Positions 35,202-47,320 of a stretch of 64,000 nucleotides of DNA are shown here, in pieces. Under the pieces are notes generated by a model. The model had not been told where the DNA came from and ran no database searches. It saw nothing but the letters and a program-made list of their open reading frames with translations. The position numbers and the translations under genes are program-made. The first letter of the stretch is position 1, and every line of letters begins with the position of its first letter. Location of the stretch: the NCBI GenBank assembly GCA_036784855.1, contig JAZDSV010000010.1:62001-126000 (forward strand). The letters are read 5' to 3'. The stretch is from Aphelidium insulamus. Lineage: Eukaryota > Aphelidiomycota > Aphelidea > Aphelidiaceae.

Positions 35202-36869
35202 TCACACATAACGGCCCAGTGCAGCCATGGCACCGGCACCGGCCCACAGACTGGCAAAGGTGACCAATTTGCGCCAGAGACTCAGCTGGACAAAGTACTG
35301 ACTATGTGTAATGTTCACCGTGACCATGTTGACGAGGGCGTCGTAGATGAGAATGCCGGCACTGATCGCGTCCAGTATTCCCTGAGTGAGCAAGCTGGAA
35401 CTGGAACTTTCCGCATATGAGCCTGATATGGCAATACCAATGGCAACCCCAGCTGGAGTGGTGAGCGTGTACAGTAGAGCCATGACAATAGGCTGTGACT
35501 TTCTCTTGAAGCCGGCCTCGAGAGCTGCCACATAAAGTGCATCAGTATTTCGATCCATATTATAATCATGGACATACCCGTGGTGGAGAGAGCAATTCCG
35601 TCAAAGAATTGATGGAACGAAGTGGCAATGAGCAGACTGGAGAACTCGCTGCCACTGGTCACACCCACCGTCACGCCGATGATGATGCTGTGCAGTGCAA
35701 TGCCCAACTCCAATATGTAGGCCGTGATCTGAAGGTGGTGATGATCGGCGTCGTGCGCGCCAATGACATGGTCCACCACGCAGCAGCCGTCCGAGTGGAT
35801 ATTGGTGGCGGTAGTTAGCGCGCCCAACTCCACGGGCACCGAAGCGGGCGAGGAGCGAGCGTGATGTAGTTCGCCGTGCATGCTGCCGCGTTCCGGATCA
35901 CCGGGCAAGTGTTTGTCAATCTTTTCTCTCACCCTGGTCGACGACTCTGCCGAGTAGCTGCTATGTCGCGGTGAAATAACCGGCTTGCTATTGCTATCAC
36001 TATTATTGATGTTGCTGTTGCTTCCACCGACGCTGACGTCCGTGGCGGTGGAGTGGTGCGACACGGCAGACTGCATGCCAATATTCAACACTGGCTCACT
36101 ACTCGACTGGCGATGCATTTGCGGACCGTGCGGACCGTGCGAGTGTGCATTGGGAGGTGCGTGGTGTGAATGCGCGTGCGAGTGCCCGTGGTGGTGCGAG
36201 TGTGGCGCACCATGATGCTGATGATGATCCACCGCGTCGGGGACGTCATCGTCGTCTTCACTGGTAGCGGACGGAGCGATCTTGCGCGTAAAATGGTTAA
36301 TGGCCGTGGTTTGCACGGCTTGCGAGGACAACACGGCCAGCAGTGCAAATAAACCGGCCCACGCCGGATACTCGGTATTCCACACGGGCGGCAGACAAGG
36401 ATTACTCAGCGCCTGGTCGGCGGGCGGGAACATGTGCACAAATCCTGCGATGAATAAGATATGATAGATAGCAAGTGATATGATATACAGATATACAGAT
36501 TAGCACACCTACCTGTGGCCAGGATTACACCGCTACCAAAGCACTTTAGCAGTAGGAAGCCGTACTCGTTGATGTAAAAGTGCGGCGAGTACCGGCCGGC
36601 AATCTACATACGTACCGTGCCATTGTCATCAATGTGTGCATCATCGTGGTGGCGGCACACGTACCGGAATGGCGGTGCCAATGAGACTCGCGCCAAAAAT
36701 TATAAACACCGCGGCCACATGCCACGCTGTGTCGTAGGGTGCCTGCTCTTCCAGTGCGGCAGAGCAATCAGCCACCACCACCACATTAGCTACACGCAGC
36801 GACATAGGAGGGTTAGAAAGAAGAGTGTCCACGTCCTATGATGGGTGCAGAGCGCGTACCACCATCCAT
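35202..36869 (-). CDS. ZIP-family zinc transporter (Zrt1/2-like)
   Basis: Moves Zn2+ or Fe2+ into the cytosol. Exon 1 is only MDG+1 base (start 36867-36869), then ANVVVVADC. Membrane segments: AWHVAAVFIIFGASLIGTAIP, KCFGSGVILATG, FVHMFPPADQAL, AGLFALLAVLSSQAV; then a long cytosolic loop extremely rich in histidine (HHHGHSHAHSHH near 36170) that binds metal. The metal-site helices are ELGIALHSIIIGVTVG and ATSFHQFFDGIALS, with the paired His and Glu/Asp of ZIPs, followed by QPIVMALLYTLTTPAGVAIG. The C-terminal helix ends AAL GRYV. About 530 residues. The HSIIIG and HQFFDG motifs place it in the fungal/plant ZIP I type. Confidence 0.9.
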
Positions 36870-37483
36870 TTTACACGATAGTGGGCTCGCAGTTCGGCGC
36901 GTTGCGCGATAATTGCGCGATTCGATTGTCTTCAGCGTGCCCCTGAATTATTTTTTTTCGCCGTTAAATATACACAACACATTGTAATTAAATATAATTA
37001 ATTCGCTTGCTTACATAGCAGAGAAATATATATTGTTGCAATCGTGCACTTGATGTTCATACAGCGATCCAAATAGAGCAAACGAACACCTGAGTATCGA
37101 ATATCGCACTGTACTGTACTTTAAGGCAGATGTTGCCCGAGTTACAGATAACCGAAACAAAGGCCAATGAGCGACAATACAATACGTTGCTCATACTTTC
37201 TTCATTTTCTGGAAGATTGATGCGAGCACTGTAACGAGCCTGTGCAAACAACAGAGCAACAGCAACAGCAGCACCAACGGCTCTCCATTAATCGGACCAG
37301 TGATATCAGCGATGATTATTGACATGGCCTCGAAGCCAGATATATGTATTGATTTGTATGTATTTGCAGTCTGGCCTGTCGCCACGGACGACAACAACAC
37401 GACGCCAATACGTAATCACGACGTTATCATACATATATATATATATATATAATATATTTTACGTACATACATACATATAATCA
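36870..37483. other. Divergent intergenic region ZIP / RhoGEF
   Basis: Shared upstream region of two divergent genes, AT-rich with a (TA)n run at about 37432-37452 shortly before the RhoGEF ATG. A 69-codon minus frame lies in it, without support. Confidence 0.6.
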
Positions 37484-40400
37484 ATGAACAACGGAGCCGG
37501 CGCTGTTAGCGGCGCCGACACGCTTGGCACCGACAGCAGCGGCACACACCTGGCACAGCAGCTGGCAGCGGCGTTTGCCCGGGTGGAGGCGGGCGCTCAT
37601 CGGCTGTCGGCGCTGGGGGCACGTGCCTCACTGACACAGGGCAGCGGCGGCGGAAATCATGGCCGCAGGTCGGCCGCACCAGACAGTGGCAGTACCGATG
37701 GCGGCGGTAGTGACAGTGGCAGTGCCGGCGGCATAGATGCGGTCATTGGTGCGTTCGAGGGCTTTGTCGCGGCGGTCAAGGCGCTACTGTCGCTGGCGGA
37801 CAGGTGTGACAGTGCGGCGGCAGTGGCGGCGGGTGGCGGCGCTTCAACCACCAGACCCCGCGCGGCGCTCAGCCGGGCGGCACGAGATCTTACAGCAGCC
37901 GTCAAGACCGTCAACGCGGCCATCAAGAGGTTGGCGGATCTGGCGGCGGCGGCATCGGCGGCAGGACGCACTCCCACAGACGACGCCACTCCCGCGGCAG
38001 ACGCTCTGGCCGCCATGCAGTCCGGGGTCAAGGTGGCACTGCGACAGGCGGCCACTCTGCACTCGTTGGTGCGCCAGGTGGCCGCCCTGGGATCTCTAAG
38101 TGGTGGCGGCGGCAGTGTCGCAGCGGCCACGCCAATGTCACCGCACTTTGTACGCGGCGAACAGCAGCACCTCCAACAGCACCAGCAGCAACAAGTAGTG
38201 CGCTCCACGGTGCCCACAACTCCGCCACCGCTGCCACCGTCGGCACAGGCTGCACCGTCTCCCACACTGTCGTCGCGGCCGCTGTCCGTCGCGTCATCGC
38301 CGGTGCCATCTCCGCGCGGCAGCGGTGTCCGGCTGGTGCGCGTGGTGCCGTCTGCGCAGTCGCAGCCACAGCCGCAACTTTTGCCGCCACCGCCACTCAC
38401 GCTGGACACGGCGGCCTCGATGCCACAACAACAACAACAGCCGCTGCCCTTTGCCAACAGCTGGCCACGTCTGGAGTCGTCGCCGTACACCACGCGTCAT
38501 CGCTCCGACAGCCTGCTGGACTCGATGCCCGTCGTGTCCAGCGTGGCGACCGAGAGGCGTCGCCGCGCACAGTCTTTCAACAGTGCCGGCGAGGTTGTGG
38601 CGACCAATACGGCGACCCCAGCGGAAGAGTCGTGGCCACTGTCACAGCAGCCGTCGTCATCGTCCTCGGTGGCGGTGTTGGCGGATGCCGTCAACAGGCC
38701 GCGGTCACAGCCACTCGCCGGCCAGTCAGCGGTACCGCCACCGCACCCACAACAGCACTCGTCGGACCAGGCGGCCGGAGAGCTGCACGACACGCTGGAG
38801 GCGGTCACGCAACAAATGGCGACGCTAAGTGCCGACCTCCGTGCCGACAGCTGCAGCCCCGCAGCGGCCACCGAACGTCTGCAGCGGTGTGTGGGCGATA
38901 CTTGGACAGCGGTGGACGCGTACGAGCGGGCGCGCGGCGGTGCCATCACCCAGCTCACCCGGTCGCTGGCGGTGTGCCGGGAAACAATTGCCGCACTGCA
39001 CGCCGAGAACGCCTTGCTGCGCGGTAGACTTGGCAGCGGCAGTGTCGGAAATGGGCGGCCATCACGGCACCAGCACCACTCGGCCACCGCCAGCAACTTA
39101 CACCATGCGAGCTCCAGGCCGCACCGGACACCGCTACACCATCCACACTCGGCGCCGATGCCGACACTTCTCTCGCCACCGCTGTCACAAGCCGCTGCCG
39201 CTGTCGGCTCGCCCACATCGTCGTCGTCGTTGACGCACCTGGACGCCAGTGACGGCTCCGCACCCGACTTGGCACGCTCACCTCTTGGCCTTGGACCGCC
39301 CATTGACTATGCGATGCTGGCCGCTCAGACTACTTCAGCCTCTTCGTTGCCCGGTGATGCACTGGCGACTGACATGCTCCGGGACGGATATGAGGAGGAC
39401 AATCGCCTCCCCTACTGCCATCGCTCACATCCAGACTCACATCCGCGTGCCGGCCAGGACGAAATAATTGATGGGGACTCGCCGTCGCCGTCCACCTCGC
39501 CGCCGCCGCAGCCTCTCGACTATAACGATGTGTTCCGCGCGGTGGTTGTGGAAGATGCGGCCACGTACGAGGACGCACTGCGCACCGACAATGACGCAAA
39601 GCACACACAGAAACTCGTTGACGGCATAATGGCCCGGCGACAGTCGGACGGCAGTGTCACTGCACTCGTTGCGGCGTCTGCGGCAGCGTCAGATGGCCAC
39701 AGCGCCGTGGATAGCGGTAGTGATTTGTTGTCGGCGGTGCGTTCCGTGCACTCGGCGGACCTATTGACGCGCATTCGGCCTGCCATCAAGGACTGGCCGA
39801 CCTCGCTGCCATCAATCGTAAGGGTTCACTCTATCATTTCACATATATATATATATATATATCATTTACAAGTATATTGTATAGACGATATCATTGCACT
39901 TTCCGCTTATATGTGTATGTATACTTACTCTGGGCAGAAGCTCATCACGGACGAAACGACTAGACGGCGAGTCGGTGCAATGAAGATTCAAAAGACGTAT
40001 CGTGGATATCGGGCCAGACGCCAATATCGACACCACTGTGCGTGTTTAATCTTTTCTCTGTGGCAGCCACTGTGACTCACACGCGTTGACTGTCCAGGTG
40101 TCCGCAAATTGGTGACGAGGGAAATCTTGGACACTGAACTGTCGTACGTGAAGGGGCTGCTATCCATACACAAGGTGCGTACCGTGCACAGCCACACGTT
40201 GTTTAGCACTTACCGGCCAGGATTACACGGTACCGCTGCACTTCAAACTGAGCATGGGCACGGCGGTGCTGCCTCGAAACAAATTTGATCAGATTTTCGG
40301 ACATGTGCGCGATATTCTCAAGTTCAACTCGCAGTTGCTAGCTCGCTTGGATGCACGACTGCGGCGGTGGAATGTGTGGACCGAAATCGGCGATATCTTC

Positions 40401-42012
40401 TTGCACAGTGCACGTTTGACAACATTATTAATTAGTTCTACAGTTATTTGTGCGCTCACATACTCCACAACAGGCAACTGACTTTGAAATGTACACTCAC
40501 TATGTTAACAACTACGATGTGGCGTGTGCGGCGCTGAACGAGTGCGCGGACCTCCCCCAGTGGAAACAGTTTGTCGCTGTACGTACAAATTCGTACATTG
40601 TTCATACAATATATCGATGCTGATTGTGCGCTAGGGAGTAAAGGAGCGGCAGGAAAAGCGCGCGCTATCACTGTCAGACTTGCTCATCACGCCCATTCAG
40701 AGGATACCGCGCTATGTGCTGTTACTACGCGAGCTGAGCAAGAACACCATAGACCCGTCACACCCCGATGCCAGGCAGCTCACCGATGCAATCAGCCGAC
40801 TGGCGGCCGTAGCGCAACGGATAAATGAACGTAAAGGCCTGTCGGAAAGATACAATCTCCTGGTGGAACTGCAAGGACGAGTATCCGGACTGCCTGGGGT
40901 AAGATCACCCACTGTTCACCTTAGATGTCAACAATTTATAATACGTGCGCATACACAGCCGCTCGCGGTGGCCGACCGGCAGCTCCTGATGGAGGGCGAG
41001 CTGACTGAAGTGACGGATCTGAACAAGCGAAAGATACGCCGTATCTATCTGTTCAACGATTTAGTACTGTGCACCGGCCAGTCGCAGAAGGGACGCCGGT
41101 TCCAGTCGACGGACAAGGCGTCATTGGACTTTAGGTGGTGGCTGCGTCTGGACCGGTGTCAAATCGGACCTATCGAGCGGATACACTCTGGTCCTGGCGA
41201 TGGCAGGTCTCAGTCCGACTGTATGACAGGCAATTGAATGTTATGAAGTTGAATAACAATGACTGTAGCGTATATGGACGAGATTGGAATTGGTATTGTC
41301 AACGACGATGAGCGACATTTGCTGTTTGCCGGCAGTCTGGAAGAGCACAACAAGTGGCTACAAGCACTGGAAGCGGCCAAGGCAGTATTCTTGGAGCAGG
41401 CAGATCGGCATACGCGCTCGCACCGGCGACATTCAAGTCGCGCCGTCAGCCGGAACTTTGGCCGCATATTGTTTAAGCGGAAAGATTTGCGCTCCGAAGG
41501 CGAGCACCGGGATTTCGTAGAGCTGGACAGTGCGATGCGCACACTCCGCGAACGCATCGCCCAGTTGGAGAATGACTATCGCGTGGAGACTAAGGTGAGA
41601 CCATTTACATGCATAGCTGTGCAATCTTACACTCTAGGTGTTATCGGGACTGGAGAAGCTGGATCAAGTGTATGGCGGCGCGGCGCTGAACGGCGCGACA
41701 AAATTCTCCTCAAAGTCCAAAGTGTCGGCGCAGCGCGATGAATCGGCCAGGACAGTGCTGACTCTGCAGCGAGACCTGGAACTGCACCGGGAAATTCTTG
41801 CCCGGCTCGACGAGTACTGGGACAGCTACTATGACGTGCCGTCCAACGAACACCACATCATAAAAGTGGACCGGAAGGATTTGTCGCGGTAAGTCGGAAC
41901 TCGTCACATTGTCTGCTTACTGACATGTGCATGCAGAGCACTGACAGACATGGCATCGCTGGACGGCGGAATGATTACGATAAAGGTGGCTGAGTTGGCG
42001 GCGCCGGTGTGA
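37484..42012 (+). CDS. Rho guanine-nucleotide exchange factor (IQ-DH-PH)
   Basis: About 1,300 residues. Exon 1 (37484-39817) encodes some 780 residues of low-complexity Ala/Ser/Gly/Pro/Gln sequence with a short coiled coil (ITQLTRSLAVCRETIAALHA). Exon 2 from 39938 has an IQ motif, AMKIQKTYRGYRARRQ, a calmodulin site. The Dbl homology domain starts VTREILDTELSYVKGL, continues with LPRNKFDQIFGHV, and contains the signature LLITPIQRIPRYVLLLREL. A PH domain follows (LLMEGELTEVTDLNKRKIRRIYLFNDLVLC ... ending at the EEHNKWLQALE helix), split by an intron. The C-terminal quarter is coiled coil. It should activate a Rho/Rac/Cdc42 GTPase in actin control. The huge exon 1 is far more GC-rich than its neighbours. 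The stop faces that of CEP41, 51 bp away. Confidence 0.85.
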
Positions 42013-42063
42013 AAAAGATTTCTTGTATTGCATGCATGCACGCCCACCAACTTGGTATTCATA

Positions 42064-43246
42064 TTATCTTTTACCGGCACAGAGTCCGCCGCGGCTGTGC
42101 GGCGCACCTCTACGTGACACCGTGCTGGATGAGCGCTCCGTGGCTGTTATTGTTGGATCTGGCTGTGCGCTATATATGCATGTCTGCAGCTGGTGGCGGT
42201 CGAATCGCATGTCGTCAGTCACTTCCACTGTGCCCAGTCGGCCCTGGAACAATCCGCGTGGCACCACGTCCATCAACACCGACAGGCCTGCCACACCGTT
42301 GTTATGTATGTATATCACTGTTACACACACTTGCCGCCCGACAAGACCCACACATTGGACATGCCGCGTTCGCAGAATTGCTGCGCCACTTTTGTGGACA
42401 CTGACTCGCCGGCGTCGTACAGGATGATAATCTGTCAGCAGCAGTTAGGCTTACAGAGATTGTGTGTGTGTGTGTGTGCTCGGCGCCTATGCATACTACT
42501 CGTGCTTGCCTTGTCTGGCCTGTCGCGGAATAGGAGAATTTCCCGCGTCAACTGCGAGCCGCCGTGAAGCAGCATTGCCGGCGGGTAGTGCCGCGCTGCG
42601 TGCATGCATGAGGGCAAAACATACGACGTCTACAATTACGCCCACCGGTGACAATATGGCCGGCCGTGTACTCTGCCAGGTCACGTACATCCAGCAACAG
42701 GTACGGCAGGTCATTAAGTGTTGGCTGCCCGTGACGAGGACTGCTCGTTGTTGTCCCCGCGGCCACATCGTGCATGTCGACGTGAGAGCGACAAAAGTTT
42801 GCCTCGTGCGACTGGCGCTCAACTGAGTGCGGTTGTGCAACTGTTGACGAGACCTGGGCACCAGTGTCTCCCGCCGCCGTGCACAGGGAGTTCAAGTCAA
42901 ACTCGAAGCTCGTCTCGACAATCAGCGCGGCCAGTGTCTGCGCCAGTTGTTGGATGGATGGATGGATGGTACACAGAATGCATGCAAGCGTACCAGTGCT
43001 TTGATGCGCTTGAACTGCTCATTGGGCCGCGGTCGGTACTCTGTAGCGGCATTATTCATTAGTGGGGGCTGTGGTGGTGGAGATGCAGCAGCAGTGGCAC
43101 TGACTGGCATATTTCTCTCGCAGACGCTCCAGGTGCCGGCTGAGTGACGAGCCAGTGTCCAGCCGGGTGTGGATATGCTCGTACCGCTTGTTGCTGCTGT
43201 TCAGCGGGGCGTTTCGTGCTGGCCGTGGCTTGCCGGCGCTGTTCAT
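42064..43246 (-). CDS. CEP41: CEP41 homologue (rhodanese domain, ciliary)
   Basis: CEP41 sits at centrioles and cilia and is needed for tubulin glutamylation of the axoneme. The N-terminus has the CEP41 signature KRYEHIHTRLDTGSSLSRHL, matching RYQHIKSRLDTG of the human protein. The rhodanese domain follows: LPYLLLDVRDLAEYTAGHIV, then GRIIILYD-type strand IIILYDAGES and CERGMSNVWVLSGGLSVL. The active-site cysteine is absent from the visible loop, as in other CEP41 proteins, which are not sulfur transferases. The last intron starts GCAAGT (donor 42334) and ends GGCAG, giving SGGLSVL, aligned with SGGLKVL in human. The tail is a Ser/Arg-rich stretch. The presence of this gene suggests that the organism builds a flagellum. 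Exons between 42540 and 42950 are only roughly known. Confidence 0.85.
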
Positions 43247-43458
43247 CGTTGAATGATATGTACCTGGGCAAACAGATACATACATACGTATATGTATAAT
43301 CCTAGCTATGTATGCATGTATGCCTCCCCCACCACACGTAACATATGCCACTGTATGTATGTGTGTATGAATGTATGTATGTGTAGCCTACTATCATATA
43401 AGAGCTATAGTATGGCAGAAGAGATGTATTTAAGTCCACGCCGGTGTATTCCGGCATT

Positions 43459-44214
43459 CTACTTCTTGGCATTGGCCTCTTCTTCCTCTTGCTTGTCCTT
43501 GATGCGCTTGGCACTACACACACGGCTTCATAAGAATGGCTCGATAAAATAACGAGTTCTATACGTACCGCACTCCGACCAGACGGGCATCGGACTGGGC
43601 CTTGCGCAGAGCAGCGTACGCGCCAAACTCCTTCTCCTCGGCGGTGATGGCACGCGGGGCCTCGACATCAGCCGTGCGCTTGATGGGCAGCAGGGCGCCG
43701 GTGAATTGGGTAGCGGCGGCCAGGTCGGCGGCGCTCGCATCACCGCTCTTGGGCTTGCCGGCCTTCTTGGGGAATACAATCAGGCGGGCGCGGAACTCTT
43801 TGAGCCGCTGCACATTCAGCTGCAATGACTCGTCGCATCTGTTCTTGCGACGGTGATCCACCGAGATGCCAATGCTGCGCGCCTCCTTTCGGCGTATGCC
43901 AGCCTCCTGCGCGGGGGTGATGTTAGTACAGCAAGTCACGCCACCATCCAACCGTGATAGCGTGGAAAAGGTACCTTCAGCTCAGCCAGCGTGAATCCAC
44001 GACCAGCACGCAGCTTCATGTTGTACTTGCGGGTCTGGCAGCGCACGGCTGGGCGGAGCAGACCATCCACCGGTCGCGGCGCAACGGTGGCCGCCTTCTT
44101 CATGCGCGCCACGCGACGGCTCTCCTTGCGACCGGCCTGGTCAAACCATGTCTTGACACGGCGCTGCCAGTCCTTACGGAAGTGCTGGTTGGGCAACTGG
44201 TTGTTGTGCTTCAT
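43459..44214 (-). CDS. RPL13: Ribosomal protein eL13
   Basis: Exons 43975-44214, 43569-43906 and 43459-43513 give 210 residues, as usual for eL13 (211 in humans). Signature parts: [18 protein letters not shown] near the start, [27 protein letters not shown], and [14 protein letters not shown]. It belongs to the large cytosolic subunit. A CCAAT box (TGATTGG on the plus strand, 44296-44302) lies about 80 bp upstream of the start. Confidence 0.97.
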
Positions 44215-44295
44215 GGGTGCTGATGTGGCCTTGAGGTGGATGGATGGATGGGCTGGGCGGTTTGGCCTTTTCTTGGATGGATTGACGGCGCGACG

Positions 44296-44302
44296 TGATT
44301 GG
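44296..44302 (-). promoter_or_regulatory. CCAATCA box before eL13
   Basis: Reads CCAATCA on the coding strand, about 82 bp upstream of the eL13 start codon. The same box precedes the uS9 gene at 47240-47246. Confidence 0.5.
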
Positions 44303-44409
44303 TCAGTAGCTGTCGCAAATTAAAGGTTGCAGTAGCAGACTTTGCACGTATATATACAAGCGCACATATACGTATATTATATATATACTACGATATGCAG
44401 CAAAAGCAT

Positions 44410-46552
44410 CTATTTAAACTTGTTCTTATGGCGCAGATAGAGAATGAGCTGCTCGATCTGTCCGCGAGTTGCGGTGCGCAATCTTTCAGACGCTTTCGAT
44501 TGGCCCTTAACGCGAGAAGTCATCTTTGTTAGGAATGCAACTTGTTTTTCTGTGGCAGGTGCCTGCCGCCATTCAGCACGTAAAAGAAGCTGGGAATATA
44601 GTGAATTGCTGATGCCGGGCTGCTTCTTGATGAAGGTTTCGGCGGCAGTGAACGCATCAGCCAAGGATTCCGCCTGGAAGTCAATCTCATTCGATTTGTG
44701 AAAGTATTTGCCTCGGAAATTGACTCTTTGACGATACTGCAAATTATATCGAGTGTCTACAAGAGTTAAATGCTTGCTTATGTAATTAAACTTCACTAAA
44801 CTCGCCTCCATCGGTGCTGCGCAGAAAGAAGGTTCTTTCGCCCATGCACTGCAGGGCGTACACGCCATGATTGAGTCGGGTCCAGGCGAGTTTGCTGGCG
44901 GCATAGTAGCGAGAATCGGTTGGGCCATCGCCGCTAAAAGCTACTGATTGTTCTTTAATGCTCTTTAGTATATGATTTACAGTTGGATCCTCTTGTAATT
45001 CATCATCAGACTTTGCAGCAGGCAATATCTCGGATGGTGATGAAGATGTGATTACATCGCCAGTGATATCACTGGGATCGAGACCAAGTAGGGATGGGGC
45101 TGCAATGTTCCAACTCGATGAAATATTGGCACAATACCAACATGGACACTTACTGATATACACAGGAACGCTTGCATAGTTGTCCACCAAGTCAATGACG
45201 TGGCAACGTGATTTGCCGGGATATAGCCGAAGACCTCGGCCCAGCATCTGCTGATACAGAACTTGGCTCCTTGTAGGTCTTGCCATAATCAAACTGTCCA
45301 CGATGGGTATCTGGAGTGCTGTTAGACACCACGACACGACACCAGAGCTGCGAACAGATATTTCCGTTAACAAAACGGACATACATCTGTGCCTTCCGTC
45401 AAAATCCCGCAGTTGACCACCACGGGAATGGCACCGCTGCGAAACGACTCGAGTGTCGCGTGCCGCTCGGATCGAGGCGTCTCGCTGGTCAGGACACGCG
45501 CGTCAATGCCGCGGCAAGAAAACTCGTCAGCCAAATCGGCACAATGCCTGCGGTCGATAGCAAATACCAGCGTGGATTTGAAGCCGTGGCGCGCACGATA
45601 CTGCTCATAAACATCCACGGCAATTCTGTTACGGTCCAGGGTGTTGAGTTGTGCAGCAAGCGTCGCCATGTTGTAATCCCCGCTACTGGGTGATACACTG
45701 CTCGTATTTGCAACGGCGGTCTGGACAACTATCGCACTAGCGGGGCAGAGGCTGCGGGATTATATACGTATATGTATAGCGCGTAGGCATGCCCGAGTAA
45801 AATTAAACGTACAATCCATCTTTGATCATCTCGTCGATGGAGCGATGATAGACGATTTCGGAGAAGACAGTGCCCAGCGCCAGCATGTCGTGCCGCTTCA
45901 CGGTGGCCGAGCAGCCCCACAAGAAGATCGGAGACTGCGGTTCCATAACTTGAAAGTGGTCAAACACTCGCCTATATGACTTGGCGGCGGCGTGATGTGC
46001 CTTTGACGGGAAGTGAGTTCCTTTTGCAATGTACAAGTATGCCATTTATAAATATATATATATATATATATATACCAGGATATAATATAATTCTACAAAG
46101 TAAGTACCTCATCGACCAGAATGTGGCCAAAGTGCGCGGGCACGTATTTGGCTATCCGTGACCCAGATGCGTGTGACAGGGACTGCACGCTGGCGATAAT
46201 AACGGATGCATCGGCTACATTGGCCCGCCGATGAGCCTGATCAATGTCGCATAGCACGTGTGGAAGACGACGGCGCACGTGTCGATATATTTGCATCAGC
46301 AGCTCCTCGCGATGCGCCAAAATCTGCACAGCAATTGTAGTTGCAGATGAGTGATAAGAGGCGCCTTGCCAGCGTCTTGCGCGGCGATGCTGGCGATGGT
46401 GTCGTTATCCGGGCCACCAGTTCCGCCATTACGGCAGTCTTGCCCGATCCCACCGGCAAACTAACCACTTGTCGCCGCACTCCGGCCGCCAGCCGCTCCA
46501 GACAGGTCTGCACGCATTCCGACTGATATGGGCGCAATATTTGTGGGCGCAT
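44410..46552 (-). CDS. IRC3-like mitochondrial SF2 helicase
   Basis: A superfamily-2 helicase like yeast Irc3, which maintains mitochondrial DNA. The start MRPQILRPYQSECVQTCLE gives the Q-like motif; PVGSGKT is Walker A; ILAHREELLMQ is motif Ia; the DEAH box is formed over an intron (ILVDE + AHHAAA); SAT is motif III; the second helicase lobe has RHCADLADEFSCRGIDARVLTS-type sequence, then GILTEGTD and QMLGRGLRLYPGKS (motif VI). After the helicase there is a C-terminal region of about 170 residues ending RHKNKFK. No long presequence is visible ahead of the helicase core, so the mitochondrial location is inferred from the family. Its start codon is separated from that of DPH3 by only 36 bp. Confidence 0.8.
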
Positions 46553-46588
46553 ATTTTGTGTGATTGAATTTCCCCGCCCGCCTCCACA
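46553..46588. promoter_or_regulatory. 36-bp divergent start region IRC3 / DPH3
   Basis: Only 36 bp separate the two divergent start codons. Unless one start is wrong, at least one gene's promoter must lie inside the other's transcribed or coding region. Confidence 0.6.
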
Positions 46589-47079
46589 ATGACGGCATTC
46601 TACGATGAAGGTGTGTCCTTGTGCGCGCGAGGATGTGTATAGCTCTGGCTGTGTATGACTTTATGTGCATATATGGGTAACAGTGCCGTGTCCACGCGCG
46701 GCAATGCATATCAAGTGTACTGACTGAGGCGTGGGGCGCAGTCGAGATTGAAGACTTTGAATTCGACGCCGACACGCGCACATTTTTCTACCCATGCCCG
46801 TGCGGTGACAAGTTCCAGATAACGCTGGTGCGTGCGTGCGTGCGTGCCTGGCTGCTATTGAGTCGTTGAGCTCACAGCTGCTCTCTAGGCGGATCTACAG
46901 GATGGCGAGGAGGTGGCGCGGTGTCCAAGCTGTTCGCTGATACTGCGCGTCATATATGACCCGGTGCGTAGGTGCACTGGTCGCCCGGCCGCTCACTTCT
47001 CACTGGCACACAGGATGAGTTTGCGAATGGCGATGGCGCGATCAAGTCTGCGCAGCAACCGCTGTCCCTAGAGTGCTGA
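46589..47079 (+). CDS. DPH3: Diphthamide biosynthesis protein 3
   Basis: Exons 46589-46610, 46742-46827, 46889-46963 and 47014-47079 give 82 residues, exactly the length of human DPH3. The CSL zinc finger is clear: YPCPCGDKF (C-x-C) and [10 protein letters not shown] (C-x2-C), preceded by [12 protein letters not shown]3 is an iron-binding electron donor for the first step of diphthamide formation on EF-2 and also serves Elongator tRNA modification. Four exons in 249 coding bases, one only 22 nt long, show how intron-rich this genome is. Confidence 0.95.
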
Positions 47080-47239
47080 TGTTGTTGAATATACTGTGTG
47101 ATGCGGCATGCAAGCGAGTGCTGTATTTATGACATTTGCATATAAATGTATATTGGGGCATAAATACTGGTTGTAAACGAATAATTCAACGGCCAAATAA
47201 TGCAATACGAACGAGCCGACCCAACCCTGAACGCAGCGA

Positions 47240-47246
47240 CCAATCA
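47240..47246 (+). promoter_or_regulatory. CCAATCA box before uS9
   Basis: CCAATCA 75-80 bp before the uS9 start codon, in sense orientation. Confidence 0.5.
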
Positions 47247-47320
47247 GCGCACAGCGAGGAACGCTGCTGCAAACCAGCCGCTTCGCCGCTCCATCCACCC
47301 ACCACCACATCCGCGCCACC

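Noticed and set aside
37657-38493. 278-codon minus frame opposite the RhoGEF first exon
   Set aside because: GC-rich coding shadow; composition is Cys/Gly/Arg-rich and no splice or family support exists.
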